The notes below the pieces were generated by a model. It ran no database searches, was not told the DNA's origin, and worked only from the letters and a program-made list of their open reading frames with translations. From contig JAUKUA010000002.1 of the NCBI GenBank assembly GCA_030549175.1, forward strand, positions 1,736,001 to 1,800,000: 64,000 nt of DNA, read 5' to 3'. Made by a program: the position numbers and the translations under genes. The stretch is from Lasiosphaeris hirsuta (taxonomy: Eukaryota; Ascomycota; Sordariomycetes; Sordariales; Lasiosphaeriaceae). Position 1 is the stretch's first letter; each line of letters begins with the position of its first letter. Positions 20,573 to 32,791 of the stretch are shown in pieces.

Positions 20573-23500
20573 ATGGCTTCCTTCAACAAGGAATGCCGCT
20601 CCACGTTCCTCTCACTCCTTTCACTCATATGTTTTGTTCTTCTCGCCTTTTACACCAGCGGCAGAGATAGCAGCGCCCTGGCCGAGGTCACAGTCTCCCA
20701 GCTGCATGCCCGGTCCGAGGGCCTAGCCATCGGTTCCGTCCCTGCCTCGCCAGCTGCTGGCAATGCACCGCCGACTTCGCTAGTTCCTCAGGGCTTTGCG
20801 CGTCGACAGGAAGATGACCCCTACACCTGTGGCCCCGGCCGCCCATGCTCCAACGGAGCCTGCTGCGGAGCCTCTGGCAACTGCGGTTATGCGCCGGCGT
20901 ACTGCGGCGCCGGATGTCAATCTAACTGCGATGCCAAGGCCGAGTGCGGCCAATACGCCGTGAACCCTGGCCAGACATGCAAGCTCAACGCCTGCTGCAG
21001 CGAGCACGGTTTCTGCGGCACCACCGACGACTTCTGCACCGCTGGCTGTCAGTCAAACTGCATACTCGAGCCTCAACCGCCAGCGGGCTCGCCTAAGGGC
21101 GCGGCTCTCGACAAGGTCATCGGCTACTACGAGAGCTGGAGCTATTCATCGCCGTGCAACCAAAAGTCCCCGTCCGACCTGCCCCTGAGAGAGCTGACGC
21201 ACCTCAACTACGCCTTCGTCTTCATCGAGCCCGGAACCTATGAGCTCGTGACCATGAAGATGGAGCACCAAGACGACCTGTGGCAGATCACCGCCGACGC
21301 CAAGCAGTACAACCCCAACCTCTTGATCTACGTCGCCGTGGGCGGCTGGACCTTTTCCGACAACGGCACCGCCACCCAGCCATTGTTTGGCGAGATTGCC
21401 CGCACCGAGGCGAACCGCCAAAAATTCGCCGATGGCGTCGTCAGGTTTCTCAACAAGTACGGGTTCGACGGCCTCGACATCGACTGGGAATATCCTGGCG
21501 CCGGCGACCGAGGCGGTCACGACGAGGACACGCCCAATTTTGTCCTCCTGATGAAGACCCTCCGCACCACCTTTGACGCATCGCCGCGGCGCCTTGGTCT
21601 GACCTTTACCATCCCCTCTTCTTTCTGGTACCTCCGGTGGTTCGATATGCCGGGCCTGTTGCAGTATGCCGACTGGACTAATTTGATGAGTTATGACCTT
21701 CACGGGACATGGTAAGCGCTTCTTCTTCATCTTCTTTTTCTTCTTCTTCTTCATCTTCTTTTTCTTCTTCTTCTTCTTCTTCTTCTTCTTGATCCACTCT
21801 CCTGCCCGCTCGCTCCTCTGCTAAATCCAGTGCGCGCAGGGACGAGCACAACCCGATCGGCGCCATCGCCCAGGCCCATACCAACCTCAGCGAGATCAAG
21901 CTGGCCACGCAGCTCCTCTGGCGCGTGGGCGTCAAGCCCGAGCAGGTTGTTCTCGGTTACGGCTTCTACGGGCGCGCCTTTGAGCTTGCCGACCCAAGCT
22001 GCCACACGCCCGGCTGTCCCTTCGCCGGCGGAGCCAAGAAGGGTCCCTGCTCCAACGAGGCCGGCATCCTGATGTACTACGAGATTCAGGCCGTGCTCTC
22101 AAAGTATCCCAACCTGGAGCCCGTATTCGACGAGGAGGCGGCCATCAAGTATGTCACCTGGGACAACAACCAGTGGATTTCGTACGACGACGCCGACACG
22201 TTCGCGCTCAAGCTGGAGTGGGCCAACGAGATGGGTTTCGGCGGTTCCATGATCTGGGCTGTCGACACCGACGATGATAAGTTCTCGGCCATGAGCGGGC
22301 TGATAGGGTACCAAGTCTCGCACATTGATACGTCCGAGGTGGAGGCCATGGCCATGACCGATGCCAACGTGGTCGCTACCCTGAAGCTGGAGAACGGACA
22401 AGGCTGCCAGATCATGAAGGACTACGACTGCGCCGAATTGGCGGATATGAAGTGTCCCGATGGGCAAGAGTTGGTGTCTTATGATAGGAACGGATGCGTG
22501 AGTCCCTCCTCTCTTTGTTCTTTTTTTTTTTTTTTTTTTCTCTGTGCTGACCCAGGATTTTGCTTGTGTCATTTAGGGGAGCGAGGACGACACTGAAGGT
22601 GTGCCCGTCTGCTGCCCCACGGGCTCGACGAGCAAGAAGTGCACGTGGCGAGGAACACCCAAAGATGGCGGCATCTGGGGCGACTGCAACGGGCAGTGCC
22701 ACGCCGGCGAGACCAAGATTGGCGGCTCGAGCTACGGAGGCGGACCCTCGGCGGACGGGAATTGGCCGCTGAAGAAGTGCGCCAGGGGCGGCAAGGTGCT
22801 ATGCTGCGAGGCCAACGATTGGAAGCAAGTAGTTGACGGCTGCTACTGGACCCCGTGGTAAGTAAGCTGGGCTGGGAAAAACGCCATGCTAGTCCTGGTG
22901 AATGATGACTTGTCAACGACCGGGGGCTAATACTGGTGGGATTTGCGGCATTGCAGCTTCGGGAGCCCCGACCAGACCCAGTGCAGCGGGAATACGGTAC
23001 AGCTTGCGACGAAAAAGGGCTCTTGCCCATTGAGTGCGGAGCAAAGTAAGTTTTCCCCTAATCGTTAGCAGGGGGGGCCGGGTCGGGCTAACAACGATCT
23101 GGTGGCAGAGTATTGCTGCCCGTGGGATACCGGGCTGTACGATTGCAAATGGCGCGGTAGCGCGCCTGACTGCGTGGGGGCGAATTGCAAGACCCACGAT
23201 GGTGGAGACGAGTTGTTCGAGGTACAGGTCGACGCGCATGCGGGCGGCAGTTCTTGGAACCTCTGCAGCTACGACAGGAAAAAGGCTCTGTGCTGTCAGG
23301 TCAGGGTTGCGATACCTGAGCCTCTTACCTGCGACATCGATTCCTGCGACATCGAGTATGGTTTGTGCTCCCAGACCAGCAAGGACGAGTGGGGAAATAA
23401 CCTCGAGCCGAGAAGAAGCGTCGCAGCAGGTGAAGATGATAAACAAGGCCTTGCAATTGTCTCCCGCGATTTCGACCTGGAGAGGCGCGACGGCGGCAAG

Positions 23501-24499
23501 CGCCCGTACAAATGGGTCGCGTCCTTTGGTCTGGTCATTCTGCAGCATTCCCTGACTTACCCCTCCCCTCCGGGATATATGAGGAGGCTCCAAGAGGGCC
23601 TGATTGACCTCGCGCGAGCGTGGGTGACGAGATCGCAAAACTGTGGCAGCCCGGGCGTTCACGCCCAGACAATAGACCCGGCCCAAGGCGCTCCCGATCG
23701 GACGCAGGTCGAGCACACGATACCGTTGGTCATCGTATCCCGCTTCGCCTCTGTTGCTGAGCACGGCCAAATGTGGGCTCCTCGTCCCGCTGGATATGTT
23801 AGTAGAGGCAGGGAGATCGGACAGGCCCACCCCCAAGGCGAGCTCACCAGCACCCCGGCAGCTGGCAACGAGAACTTCTGGCGGAATGTCTGGAATAACG
23901 CCGACGGTCTCCCCGCTAACCTGCCGCCGGTCACGCAAAACTCACCAGACCAAAGACGGCCTGTTGACCGCCTCTACGAGGCCCTGGGCTCCAACAGCAA
24001 CCCAACCCACTTCACCCTGCTCCAGGACAATATCAACGGGATGAAGGGCCGCGTCGAGATCTTCAACGCTCCCATGACCCAGACCAGATTCGATACCTTC
24101 TTGCAAGATGCCACTGATCCCTCAAATGACTCGCGTCGCGTGGACATCATGTCCTTCATGGCCCCACTGCGTGAGCTGGTCGGCATGTTTGAGTACTTGA
24201 GGGCCGACGACGTCGTCACGCGCATCGACGCGGGCGCTGCCGCCCTCCACTTTCAGCTCCAGCTCATCGAGCTACACGCCCCCGACTCCCAGGGTCTGTC
24301 AGCGCATTGGAACGAGTTCTATCCGGAATATTTCGGTCTTGTCTCCGAGTTCGCTCGCACGTGGGCTCGAGACCGGATTAGGCAGATTAGGGAGCACTAC
24401 GACGCGCACCCCGACGCCGAGTATCGCGACGAAGTCGAAAAGTCTCTGGGGGAGCTTGAGGATGACATTCCTAACTGGAAGTATCCTTCTGAAGATTAA
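20573..24499 (+). CDS. GH18 subgroup-C chitinase with two CBM18 modules, five exons (1185 residues)
   Basis: Exons: 20573-21711, 21840-22497, 22577-22857, 22957-23045, 23109-24499. All junctions are GT-AG and the joined length is divisible by three. A hydrophobic signal segment lies at residues 11-28. Two chitin-binding type-1 modules (8-Cys pattern) occupy about 85-120 and 125-163. The GH18 barrel starts near 180 (GYYESW) and has the catalytic DGLDIDWE (D299-E306, with the proton-donor Glu306 present) and later MSYDLHGTW and WAVDTDD. Downstream are Cys-rich repeats (YDRNGCGSEDD, YCCPWDTGLYDC) and a long C-terminal region typical of killer-toxin-like subgroup-C chitinases. It hydrolyses beta-1,4 GlcNAc polymers outside the cell, in wall remodelling or attack on other fungi. 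It pairs with the divergent LysM gene. Introns 1 and 2 carry a TTC microsatellite and a T run. Confidence 0.9.
21719..21791 (+). repeat. (TTC)n microsatellite inside chitinase intron 1
   Basis: TTC repeats, interrupted by CAT and T runs, fill most of the intron 21712-21839. Confidence 0.9.
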
Positions 24500-25062
24500 T
24501 TGCATTAATTGCCTATGTCATTGAATGTGTAGATACAGGCAACATTGTTCAGCTGAGGCATGCTTTAATCACTACACGTTGACCGTCTCATCATAGAAAA
24601 CCATCCTTCCAGTCCCCTTGATGGCATTTGCTGGCCTTGCACTCCTCGGCGCAAAGTTCCAAGGCATAAGATAAAGGTCCCTAAGATAATTAACCTTTTT
24701 CTGGCTTCCACGTTACGGCCGCTTTTGGTGTATTATTCCCTCTTTTCGATAGATAGTTCTCACACCAATATATCTCTTGGTGCGACCCCTCAACTGCATA
24801 TCATTAGTCAACATGTAGGCCGCAGTAGCCCGGTCCCCTGCCATCGGTTGTATTTCCTATTCAGGATTACCATTGACGTTGCACTGCAGACGGCCAAGGC
24901 CCTATTATCGGGATCTAGTGTCGGTAGCTTATTTGGTACCTGCAGGTGGTGGCCCACTGTCGTCGATTTAAAACACCCCCTCATCCGCTCCCAGGGACCG
25001 CACCCACCAGGCCATTCACCCCGCCCATCCCATCCCACATGCAAACCCCCCCCCCCCCACCA
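24500..25062. other. Intergenic downstream of the chitinase
   Basis: No gene seen. The 3' part is C-rich and includes a C run at about 25047-25058 just before the next start codon. Confidence 0.4.
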
Positions 25063-25920
25063 ATGGCCACCTCATCCACACTTTGGCCAAAATTACACTC
25101 CCCGAGGTCCATCCCGAGCATAATCCACCACCACCACCTGCTGCTACCTCCGACCCGGAGTCTCCGTCACCAAGTCTCGGCCCGATTCATCACTCATCAA
25201 TTCGCCCCCCCCACACCCTTCACAATTCACTTGCCACCACCACCACCATTACCACAAACACAAACACGCGCATTCAACCGGCGGCCCTTCATGTCCTCAT
25301 CAGCGCGGCCTGCCCCGCAGGAGCCAACCCCCCAATCCATCAGCGGGGAGGATTGGGAAAAGCTCTCGCCCGAAGCAAAGATCCAGTGGCTCGCCCGAGA
25401 TGACAAATGGGGCTGGGTCATCTACCGGTGTTCCTACGCCAAAGAGTTTGACGGCGCCTGGGACGACCTCAAGCGCCGCATCCAGCAAGAAATGCGCGAG
25501 TCCATCACCAACAAATCAGACGCGCCTGGAATCGCGGAAACGATGGACTTTGTCTTTGTCGAAGACCCCGCGCTCGAGGGCGCCTCGGTCGAGGAGCTGC
25601 GGTGTCACTTCCAGGCCTGGGCGCGCAATGACAACAACAACAACAACAACAACAACAGGACCACGAGTTTCGACATGGATGATAACACCCAAGGCTCGCG
25701 GGGCTCGAGGTATGAGTTCTTCCTCAAGGTCGACGGCGAAGGGTTGTGGAACGGCCATGTTGGGCTCGTTCGGGCCTGGCCGGATTCTCCGGGGAGTGAG
25801 GATTGGATGAAGGTCAGGGCCAGCGCGGTTGCGCCTGCGCTCTATGTCCAGCTGGATGACCCCGAGGTGTGGTACGTGTATTACACGCCGCCGGAGAGAG
25901 GGGTGTATGATGCCTGGTAG
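25063..25920 (+). CDS. Unknown fungal protein (about 285 residues), possible mitochondrial leader
   Basis: The start ATG 25063 sits in a good context (CACCAATGGCC) and the frame runs to TAG 25920. An in-frame ATG at 25039 and a later one at 25291 are alternatives; the last would give 209 residues. The first 75 residues are Pro/His/Ser/Arg-rich with few acids (RSLRHQVSARFITHQF, RAFNRRPF), which would suit a mitochondrial presequence. The conserved-looking part has WEKLSPEAKIQWLARDDKWG, WDDLKRRIQQEM, then YEFFLKVDGEGLWNGHVGL and a C-terminal EVWYVYYTPPERGVYDAW. An eight-Asn run (AAC repeat at about 25630-25660) interrupts it. No function is recognised. Confidence 0.6.
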   Translation: MATSSTLWPKLHSPRSIPSIIHHHHLLLPPTRSLRHQVSARFITHQFAPPTPFTIHLPPPPPLPQTQTRAFNRRPFMSSSARPAPQEPTPQSISGEDWEKLSPEAKIQWLARDDKWGWVIYRCSYAKEFDGAWDDLKRRIQQEMRESITNKSDAPGIAETMDFVFVEDPALEGASVEELRCHFQAWARNDNNNNNNNNRTTSFDMDDNTQGSRGSRYEFFLKVDGEGLWNGHVGLVRAWPDSPGSEDWMKVRASAVAPALYVQLDDPEVWYVYYTPPERGVYDAW

Positions 25921-26722
25921 GAACGTTCTGCTGGGGTTTGTGGCTATTGCAGGGACAGCAGCGTGGCCACTCAATAATACATGTAACATTGATCAACCAA
26001 ACATGGAGGCAGTCAGGAAGACCAGATCGCACTGGACCAAGGCTTCGGAATAACGTGCGCGATGAAGAATCGATGGGGCGAGATAAGAAAGGCTTTCAGC
26101 AGGCATTGGCAAATCTAGCCGTCAAAGTGACTGGCGACGTGATGTGCAATAGCGACGGCGCCCCCGTTGAAAGTTGCCGCAGACAGGGCAGGCCGAGGTT
26201 GGTTCGGATGTTGCCGTAGGAGAACCTCCGGCCACGGCGCTGGGTTCAGCCAAAGTGGCAACGGGCGCAGCACTGGCAGCCATGGTCAGTTCCATTTTGC
26301 AAAGTACGTAACTGTCACAAACTACGGCTGCGCTAAAAATTACGGAACATTGGTTACTTCTCTGCGCTGGCAATTGCTGTTATAATTGTATCGTTGATTG
26401 TTACATAGTTATATTGGGAGGATGGGGGTGGAAGAAAGGAGAATTGCGATCGAGTCGTTTTGAATGAAGGGCCACTGTAGTTCAGTCCCTTGGCAGGCAT
26501 CGAGAGTTGGGTGGTGTAGAGTTCCGTGCGTCCCTCGTGACCTGGAAAAGCCAGTGGAAGCCAGCTGGCCTTCAGCCGCAGCTCCACAGCAACCATAACC
26601 AGCGAGGCTCTCGCTCCAACTACAACAGACCCACTACACATCATCGAGCCGACCTCTTCCACCACACGTGCCACCCCTCCCGCTTCTACCAGCTCGCGAG
26701 CGCCCTAATATCACCGACAAGA
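25921..26722. other. Intergenic upstream of the first HET gene
   Basis: No gene seen; 26507-26722 is open in the HET frame but lacks a suitable ATG and is probably 5' UTR. Confidence 0.4.
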
Positions 26723-28938
26723 ATGCTCTGCCCCATATGCCAAGGTATCGACTTCACATCTTCGCCAATCCAAACGGAGCCTCCGCCCGACTTCTACAAT
26801 TTGCAGCCATTTCGCTCAGAAGAGCTCCCGTCGGACGTGACCGGCCGCTACTTTGCCTACCATCACTGCCCTAATGTTGCAAGCCTTGCATCATCGGCTC
26901 GCCAGACAGGATGCCACTTCTGCATCCAGATTCTTTGGGCGCTCGGGCGGGTCGGCTTGGTAGTGGACTCGCCGCACGAGTACCACGATGGACCCGTCGA
27001 GCTGAGGTGGTACCCACACCCAGAGAAGTGGCGAGCAGACATAGGGTTGCGACAATACGAGGTGTTTGCAGTGGCTAAGACGGGGCTGCGGGATATCAAG
27101 ACAGCCCTCACGTTTCTGCAGTTTGGTGGCGAGGACAGCACGGATTCGTGGTTAGAGGAGGACTCGGGATCGCTCCCTTCCCTCTTGCAGTCCAAAGCAG
27201 CCAGGTCAAGCGAGGTATGGAGCACCGGGTGTGAGGAAAATTTCTTGCTCGCCGGTATGTGGCTCGGGAGGTGTCTTGCGCGCCATGCTCTCTGTAGCGT
27301 CTCGACGTTGCCAGACCCAAAACTACCGACTCGGGTATTGGATGTTGGCATCAGGGGGAACCCCGAGGAGGGTATCCGCTTAGTTGACGGAAAGAATTGT
27401 CGAGGGCCGTACGTCGCGTTGAGCCACGTTTGGGGCAGGTCAAGGGTCATTACCACGCAGATCTCCAACATCGAACAGAGACACACGGGCATCTCTCTAG
27501 AAAGCCTCTCCAAGACTTTCCGAGATGCGGTCCATGCTGCTAGGCAATTGCTGGTGCCATACCTCTGGATCGACTCGCTTTGTATGGATACCCCTTCGAA
27601 TACCGCCCGCGAACCGCCTGTTGACAATGGAGAATAGGTATCATTCAAGACTCGGGCGTAGACTGGTCTGCCGAGGCTGCTAAGATGGGCGAGTACTACG
27701 CCAACGCCATGTTCACCATCTCGGCCGTGTCGGCATCTAGTGGGCACTGCGGTATCTTCAGTACGCGGGACCCGCGGGAGCAGTCGCCTTGCCCTATCTC
27801 AATCCACTTTCCGAGGTGGAAACACAACGGAGACTACAGTGAAGTAGACCGTGCCCTCTGGGATACCATTTCCGGCTTTGTCCATCCTACCTTAGACTGG
27901 GACCCGTCACTAGACACGTATCAGTACCTGGCTCACCGGCCGCCGCTGTGGCAACGAGCCTGGGTGCTACAGGAGCGAATCCTTTCACCGCGCCTACTAA
28001 TGTTTTCCAAAGCGCAGATGAGTTGGCTGTGCCGCTCTACGCGAGCGTCCGAGTGTGTACCGGAGGGCTCGCCGAGGAACAGTGAGAGCTCGAAGGAGGA
28101 GAGAGAGTTACAAGAGGCTCTCTTGGGGCTGAAGCGGTATTCTGTACCTGCTGGCGGTCTTGGGGAGGTTGCGGAATCGGACAGCACCTTACCGAGGCTA
28201 TGCGACGCATGGTACGATTTCATCACCCAATACACCAAGTGTGGGCTCACAGTCAAGTCGGACATATTTCCTGCTATTGCCGGAATCGCATCAACGCTAG
28301 CTCATGCCATTTCCGGAGAGCAGTTCGTGGCGGGGCTCTGGCGGAGCGACCTGCACCGGGGCCTGCTTTGGTCAGCGGTCGACTCAACCAAGCGGATGTC
28401 CGACCTGCGGACGTATCGGGCGCCGTCCTGGTCCTGGGCGGCCTTGCCGGGTACTTGTGCATTCATTGTTCGCCAGATTCTTCTCTCCGATGTGGATATC
28501 AGAATCTTGCAAATTACCGCCGTCGAGATGGCGGTAGACGCACGAAATACCTTTGGCGAAGTCAAATCCGGATCGATACGTGCTCTTGGGCGGCTCAAGA
28601 GAGCACACCCCACTGGTTCGGACCCAGAGTCCTGCGATCCTGTCTTCCGGGATATTGGGGCACAACCGGGCTCAACGGGTCTCTACGATCTGGAGGCCGG
28701 GATTCCGCTGGGGTATTATATGTCTGACAACCAAGACCGTAGCAACCTCACAGAAGTATGGTGCACGCCTGTACTTTCTTCTGATACCGGCAGTGAGAGT
28801 CAGATGTGGCATTGCCTTGCCCTGTTTGAACTCCCAAATGAATGCGGGCATAGAGTGTTCATGAGAGTCGGCATCGCATTGATCAAAGGACCTGGTTGCT
28901 TTGATGAGATACGGGAAGAAACATTCTCCATTATTTAA
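26723..28938 (+). CDS. HET-domain protein, two exons (719 residues)
   Basis: Exons 26723-27581 and 27638-28938. The 56-base intron has GTATGG and ATAG ends, and joining restores a classic HET block across it: IDSLC from exon 1 into IIQDSGVDW of exon 2. ATG 26723 starts MLCPIC and an adjoining CHFC pair, a small Cys-containing N-terminus common in this family. HET core: YVALSHVWGRSRVITT (about 228), YLWIDSLCIIQD (about 279), KMGEYYANAMFTISA, and the later RAWVLQERILSPR (about 392), then YRAPSWSWAALPG. All are intact, so the gene looks functional. HET domains trigger fungal incompatibility and cell death when a partner allele is met, and resemble TIR domains. It converges on the hydrolase-ZZ gene. 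The recognition partner is not identifiable here. Confidence 0.9.
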
Positions 28939-29938
28939 CAAGGCACGAAATTGTGGATAGTTAAAACGCCAAGAATGGAGGAAAACAGAACTGGTACCCA
29001 AAGCTATCCCAAGACTTTCGAGCAGCAGCCCTCTAATAGGTAGGCTGTGGTAACTTCTGATTGCTGTAAGTACTGATATAGATATAGAGGTAGTGAAGTG
29101 TCGGTTACCTACGAGGTCGAAAGGAAAGGCCTCGCTAAGAGTACGTCGATGTAACTCTCCAGCGACCCGGCACAAACAACGTCTTGTTAACGGGTAAGTG
29201 CGATGCATCCTCGCCCGAAAAGGCGGTCTAGGTACGAGATATAGTAGCGTCCAAACATAACCACGATATTCTCCTCAGGTCGCTCTTCGTCAACGAAGCT
29301 GCAAGTTGTCTCAAAGTCAAGACAGCTCGAAGCCTCGACATCTGGTCCCGCGGATTCAAGGCCACACAAACTGAGGTTTCAAGTCTCCCATCCCCATGTC
29401 CTGATACTTGTTCATGCTCTCTATATTCGCCCGTATCGGATCGCGGGGGTCTCCTACACCTGGTTTGGATTATCCCTGCGACCAAGCAACTCGGGCCGCG
29501 GCCACAGCCACGCCACGCACTGAGCACTCGGCGACGCGGATGATGAACCTCCTGTCTAGGCGGTTCAATAACCCATATTCCCGGTCCATTATTTATGGGA
29601 TTTGATGGGCGCGCACTATCTAGTTGATTGATTGATATATTGATATATTTATCGTGCAGGGTTTTGTCCCACTAACTTGAGAGGTCTGATCAGAGAGTCA
29701 CTATTAGTTACAGAACCCAGGTACATATAAGGGACTACAAAAATACTGACGTGGTTAATCTACAGTAGACCTCCACACCCCTGCAGGCTACAGCAGATCC
29801 CTTCCACAGCCAACGTCTGCGATAGCGATTATAGGGTACCTCTTACCCATATACTATTACGTACCAGATCTAAAATGTATTTTGGACCTTGCCAGAGTGT
29901 TAAACAATAAAGGTAGATTTCGCAACTTCGCCAGATCA
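28939..29938. other. Intergenic between convergent genes
   Basis: No gene recognised; several short frames on the minus strand (29228-29527) have no family features. A short TTGATTGATATATTGATATATT tract near 29625-29648 is simple sequence. Confidence 0.35.
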
Positions 29939-32791
29939 TCATTGAAGGCCCAGAGCTTGCAGGAATCGGACTAGTTCGGCCTGCTGCCGTTTCCTCTGTT
30001 CCTCCATCATCGCTTCTTCGACTGCTTCTTGCATGGCCTGAGCAAAGAGTCGGGCGACAGCCTCCCTTTTGGCTTGCTCCTGTCGTTGGAGCTCCAGCTT
30101 CAGTAAAGCCTCCAGCCTAGCCTTCTCCTCCCGGTTGGTGACCTCCCGCTGAATCTGCAATAGAGCCTGGAGGAACTCCTCTACCGACGGCCCATCCTCG
30201 TCCTCGGTGGGCTCCTCTGCTGCGGGTGGACTTGCGCGTACATAGGGCTCGGAGTAGTCGACAATGTTATACAGCCTAGTATTGCGCAACACCGTGTGAG
30301 AGTTGAGTAACCTGGCATGTGAAAGGAGAACCCAAAAAAAAAAAAAAAAGTCTTGTTTCACTGACCTAATATTCTCAATGGTCAAAGATACCACTGGATC
30401 CTTGGAAGCCTGGAAGGACGCCACCCCGGACCACTGCAAAATGAGCCCAACCGCCAGCGATTCATCAGATTCGCCGTCTAGATGTAGGATACGGCTAGAT
30501 TGCAGCAAGATCTTGTCCTCGAGGTCTATTTGGCTGACAGCGCCCCAAAGCGGATCTAGGAGTCTGTATGGGAGAGAAGTTGGCGTCAGCGCCCCGTCTG
30601 TGAACGAGTCTTCGTTGTAGATGGTACCAAAGAACTGAGAATTGTTCTTGGCCCTTCCAAACGTGACACAGAGCAATCCAGCCCCTCCCCGCCGCTGCTG
30701 CAGAGTTCGGCGGGCTTGCGGGCCTAGGTCCTTGTGGAACGCCACCCCAATGTCTATGGCTATGCCGTAGTGGCCTGGCTTGCAAAACGCGAGAAAGCGC
30801 GCGTGGGCATTCTTGTCGAAGAGATGAAGCACCCGCGAGCTCACTGCATGGTCGGTCGGATTTCGCACCGTCCCTGGTTCAAAGTCTACGATGGTCCAAT
30901 TTGTCCTCCCGTCTGTCTGATTTCGCGGGGGATTCACCAATTCGTTGACCGGTATCAGATCCTCATAGCGGAGGATCTGGGTGTCTGAGACGTGGCTAAT
31001 GTTGTGGCTAACGTCGTGGCCCTTGGATGTCTTCCCTTCGTGGAAGCAGCCCAAGCATAGGTCATAGTCGTAGCATACCGTACACTGGACCCTAGGTTCA
31101 GAAGAGCGAATCGACCCCAGACAAGCGTCACATAGTGCAGCCTCTGGGTCATCGGGATCATAGGTTCGTTGCGTTGGTGGTGGAAGGCGGGGGTTGTGGA
31201 TGCCGGTGTCTGACCCGTTTTCCTCCGGGTATGATCGAGAATGTTGCTCATCTGCGGGCCGCAGGCTCATCCGGGAATGGGCATGGTTCAGGGTCGGGTA
31301 CGCGCCTAGGGTTTGCGCTCGCTCATTCTGCGATGGTTGGCTTTGTGAATGCGTGCTGTGCTGCTGTGCAGGTGGGTCCTGCCCTGGCGGTTGCCGCATG
31401 CGCTGCCGACCATCCCGCGTCGACGCTGACGTGGCTGGACGAGAGAGGGAGTCCTCGGAAAACCACAGGTTAGATGCACCACCAGGGGGAGGGCCGGTCT
31501 GGTACGGGGATGGCGTCGCGATCAGGAGGTCCGTGATGCTGGATGCTAGGAGCGACCAATTGTGATCGTAGGCATCCCGAAATTTGCCCATGTTCTGATG
31601 AGTCGAGTTGAGTCCGACTCTGACAGACTCGTTCGTCAAATCGAGGATGGCTGATGCGCGGTCGACGATCTAGAGATACGCGTTAGCCAGAACCCGTCCG
31701 AAAGGGGGAGGGGGTGGGGGATAAACGGCGAAGCAGGTAGGCAAGATGGTTATTCCCACGCACCAGCTGGGTCCCTCCTTGTGGGATCGTCTCGTAAAAC
31801 GAGTGGATTGTCATTCCAACGCAGATCCTCGAGAAAGCACTTGAGATCCCAGCCAAGGTGGTGTTGTTCCGTCGCAAGTCCTTGAGTATGTCGCGATTGA
31901 AGATGCGAAAGCCGGGAATGGCTGCGGCCGCAATGGAGGCAACGGTGCTACCGAGATCCGCAGCTCCGGACCCCCGATGGGGTGTCCCAAGGAAGATAAT
32001 CCCGCTGGTGCTATTCCGAATGGATTGATATGTTCCGTCTATTGCAGCATCGATTAATGCCTAGAACGGTGACATTGTCGGCAAGGTTGACGCCAAAAGG
32101 GGGGGAGGGAGGGGATATGTGTCGACGAACCTTCTTGACAATGATCCCGCCTAGCGAATGACACACCCAGATGATGTTCCGGTTCTGGAAAACACGCATT
32201 TGTTCAGCACCCAACACTCTGGCCGCTGGTCCCAGACTCGAGCCCTGCTCACCTGCCGGTCTCTTCGGACATTATTGACACTGACAAGCAGGTTCTGGGC
32301 AAAGCTATCGATGGTTGAAGTCTGAAATGCCAAGCTTGCCGGGTACCCAAACGTCCATATTCGAGCATTGTCTGCCTGGAGACTGCGGAGAAGGTCGGGG
32401 AGTAGGTGCTGGAACCAGACGACACCCGTGTGAGGATGTCGCCATGTCTTATTGGCTCCGCCTCGCAAGCCGTGGACGACGATAATACTGAGATTAGAAT
32501 CCCTCCGTTAACCACTTGTCCTGGACTCGATGGGGCATCGGCGAGGGAGGACCGAGGTTGCACCACTTACTCATATATGCAATTCCTTCCATCGTCCTGT
32601 GGGTGGACGAGGTACAGCCCTGGGACATCTTGCCCGGCGAATCGGGTCTGGAGAAGAGCTGCCGCCGCCTGGGACGCGTCGTCCCTGTCAATTACGCTTC
32701 AGGCATGTTACTCCTTGAGAAAATCCTACCATTTACGACGTGATGGGTTCCAATGGTCGAGCGCTGTTTTGGGTGGGCGGTCCCAAAACAT
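29939..32791 (-). CDS. SERAC1-like alpha/beta hydrolase with a ZZ zinc finger, seven exons (812 residues)
   Basis: Exons (minus): 32791-32730, 32684-32571, 32487-32253, 32184-32131, 32060-31764, 31669-30366, 30311-29939. All introns are GT-AG (45-94 bases), phases agree, and the total is 813 codons with the stop. The hydrolase part has DIIVVHGLRGGANKTW near residue 60, RIWTFGYPAS, the nucleophile CHSLGG (Ser147) and FLGTPHRGS (about 178-186), as in SERAC1/LipA-type lipases. After a Pro/Ser/Gln-rich linker comes a full ZZ-type zinc finger (Cys434, 437, 450, 453, 459, 462; His472, 476). Then comes an unassigned domain and a charged helical C-terminus (about 730-812, rich in Glu/Gln/Arg). In fungal NLR-like proteins such lipases are N-terminal death effectors; here a ZZ module stands where an NTPase usually would. 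The last intron has an A/T homopolymer. Confidence 0.8.
30312..30365 (-). other. 54-base intron with homopolymer in the hydrolase-ZZ gene
   Basis: GTCAGT donor and GCCAG acceptor on the minus strand with a 17-base T run. Retained as coding it would put a run of Phe in the protein, so splicing is the better reading. Confidence 0.75.

Noticed and set aside
22913..23938. 341-codon open frame on the minus strand
   Set aside because: Antisense to the last exons of the chitinase, whose exon phases and Cys motifs are consistent.
26863..27747. 294-codon open frame on the minus strand
   Set aside because: Antisense to the HET gene with intact HET motifs on the plus strand.
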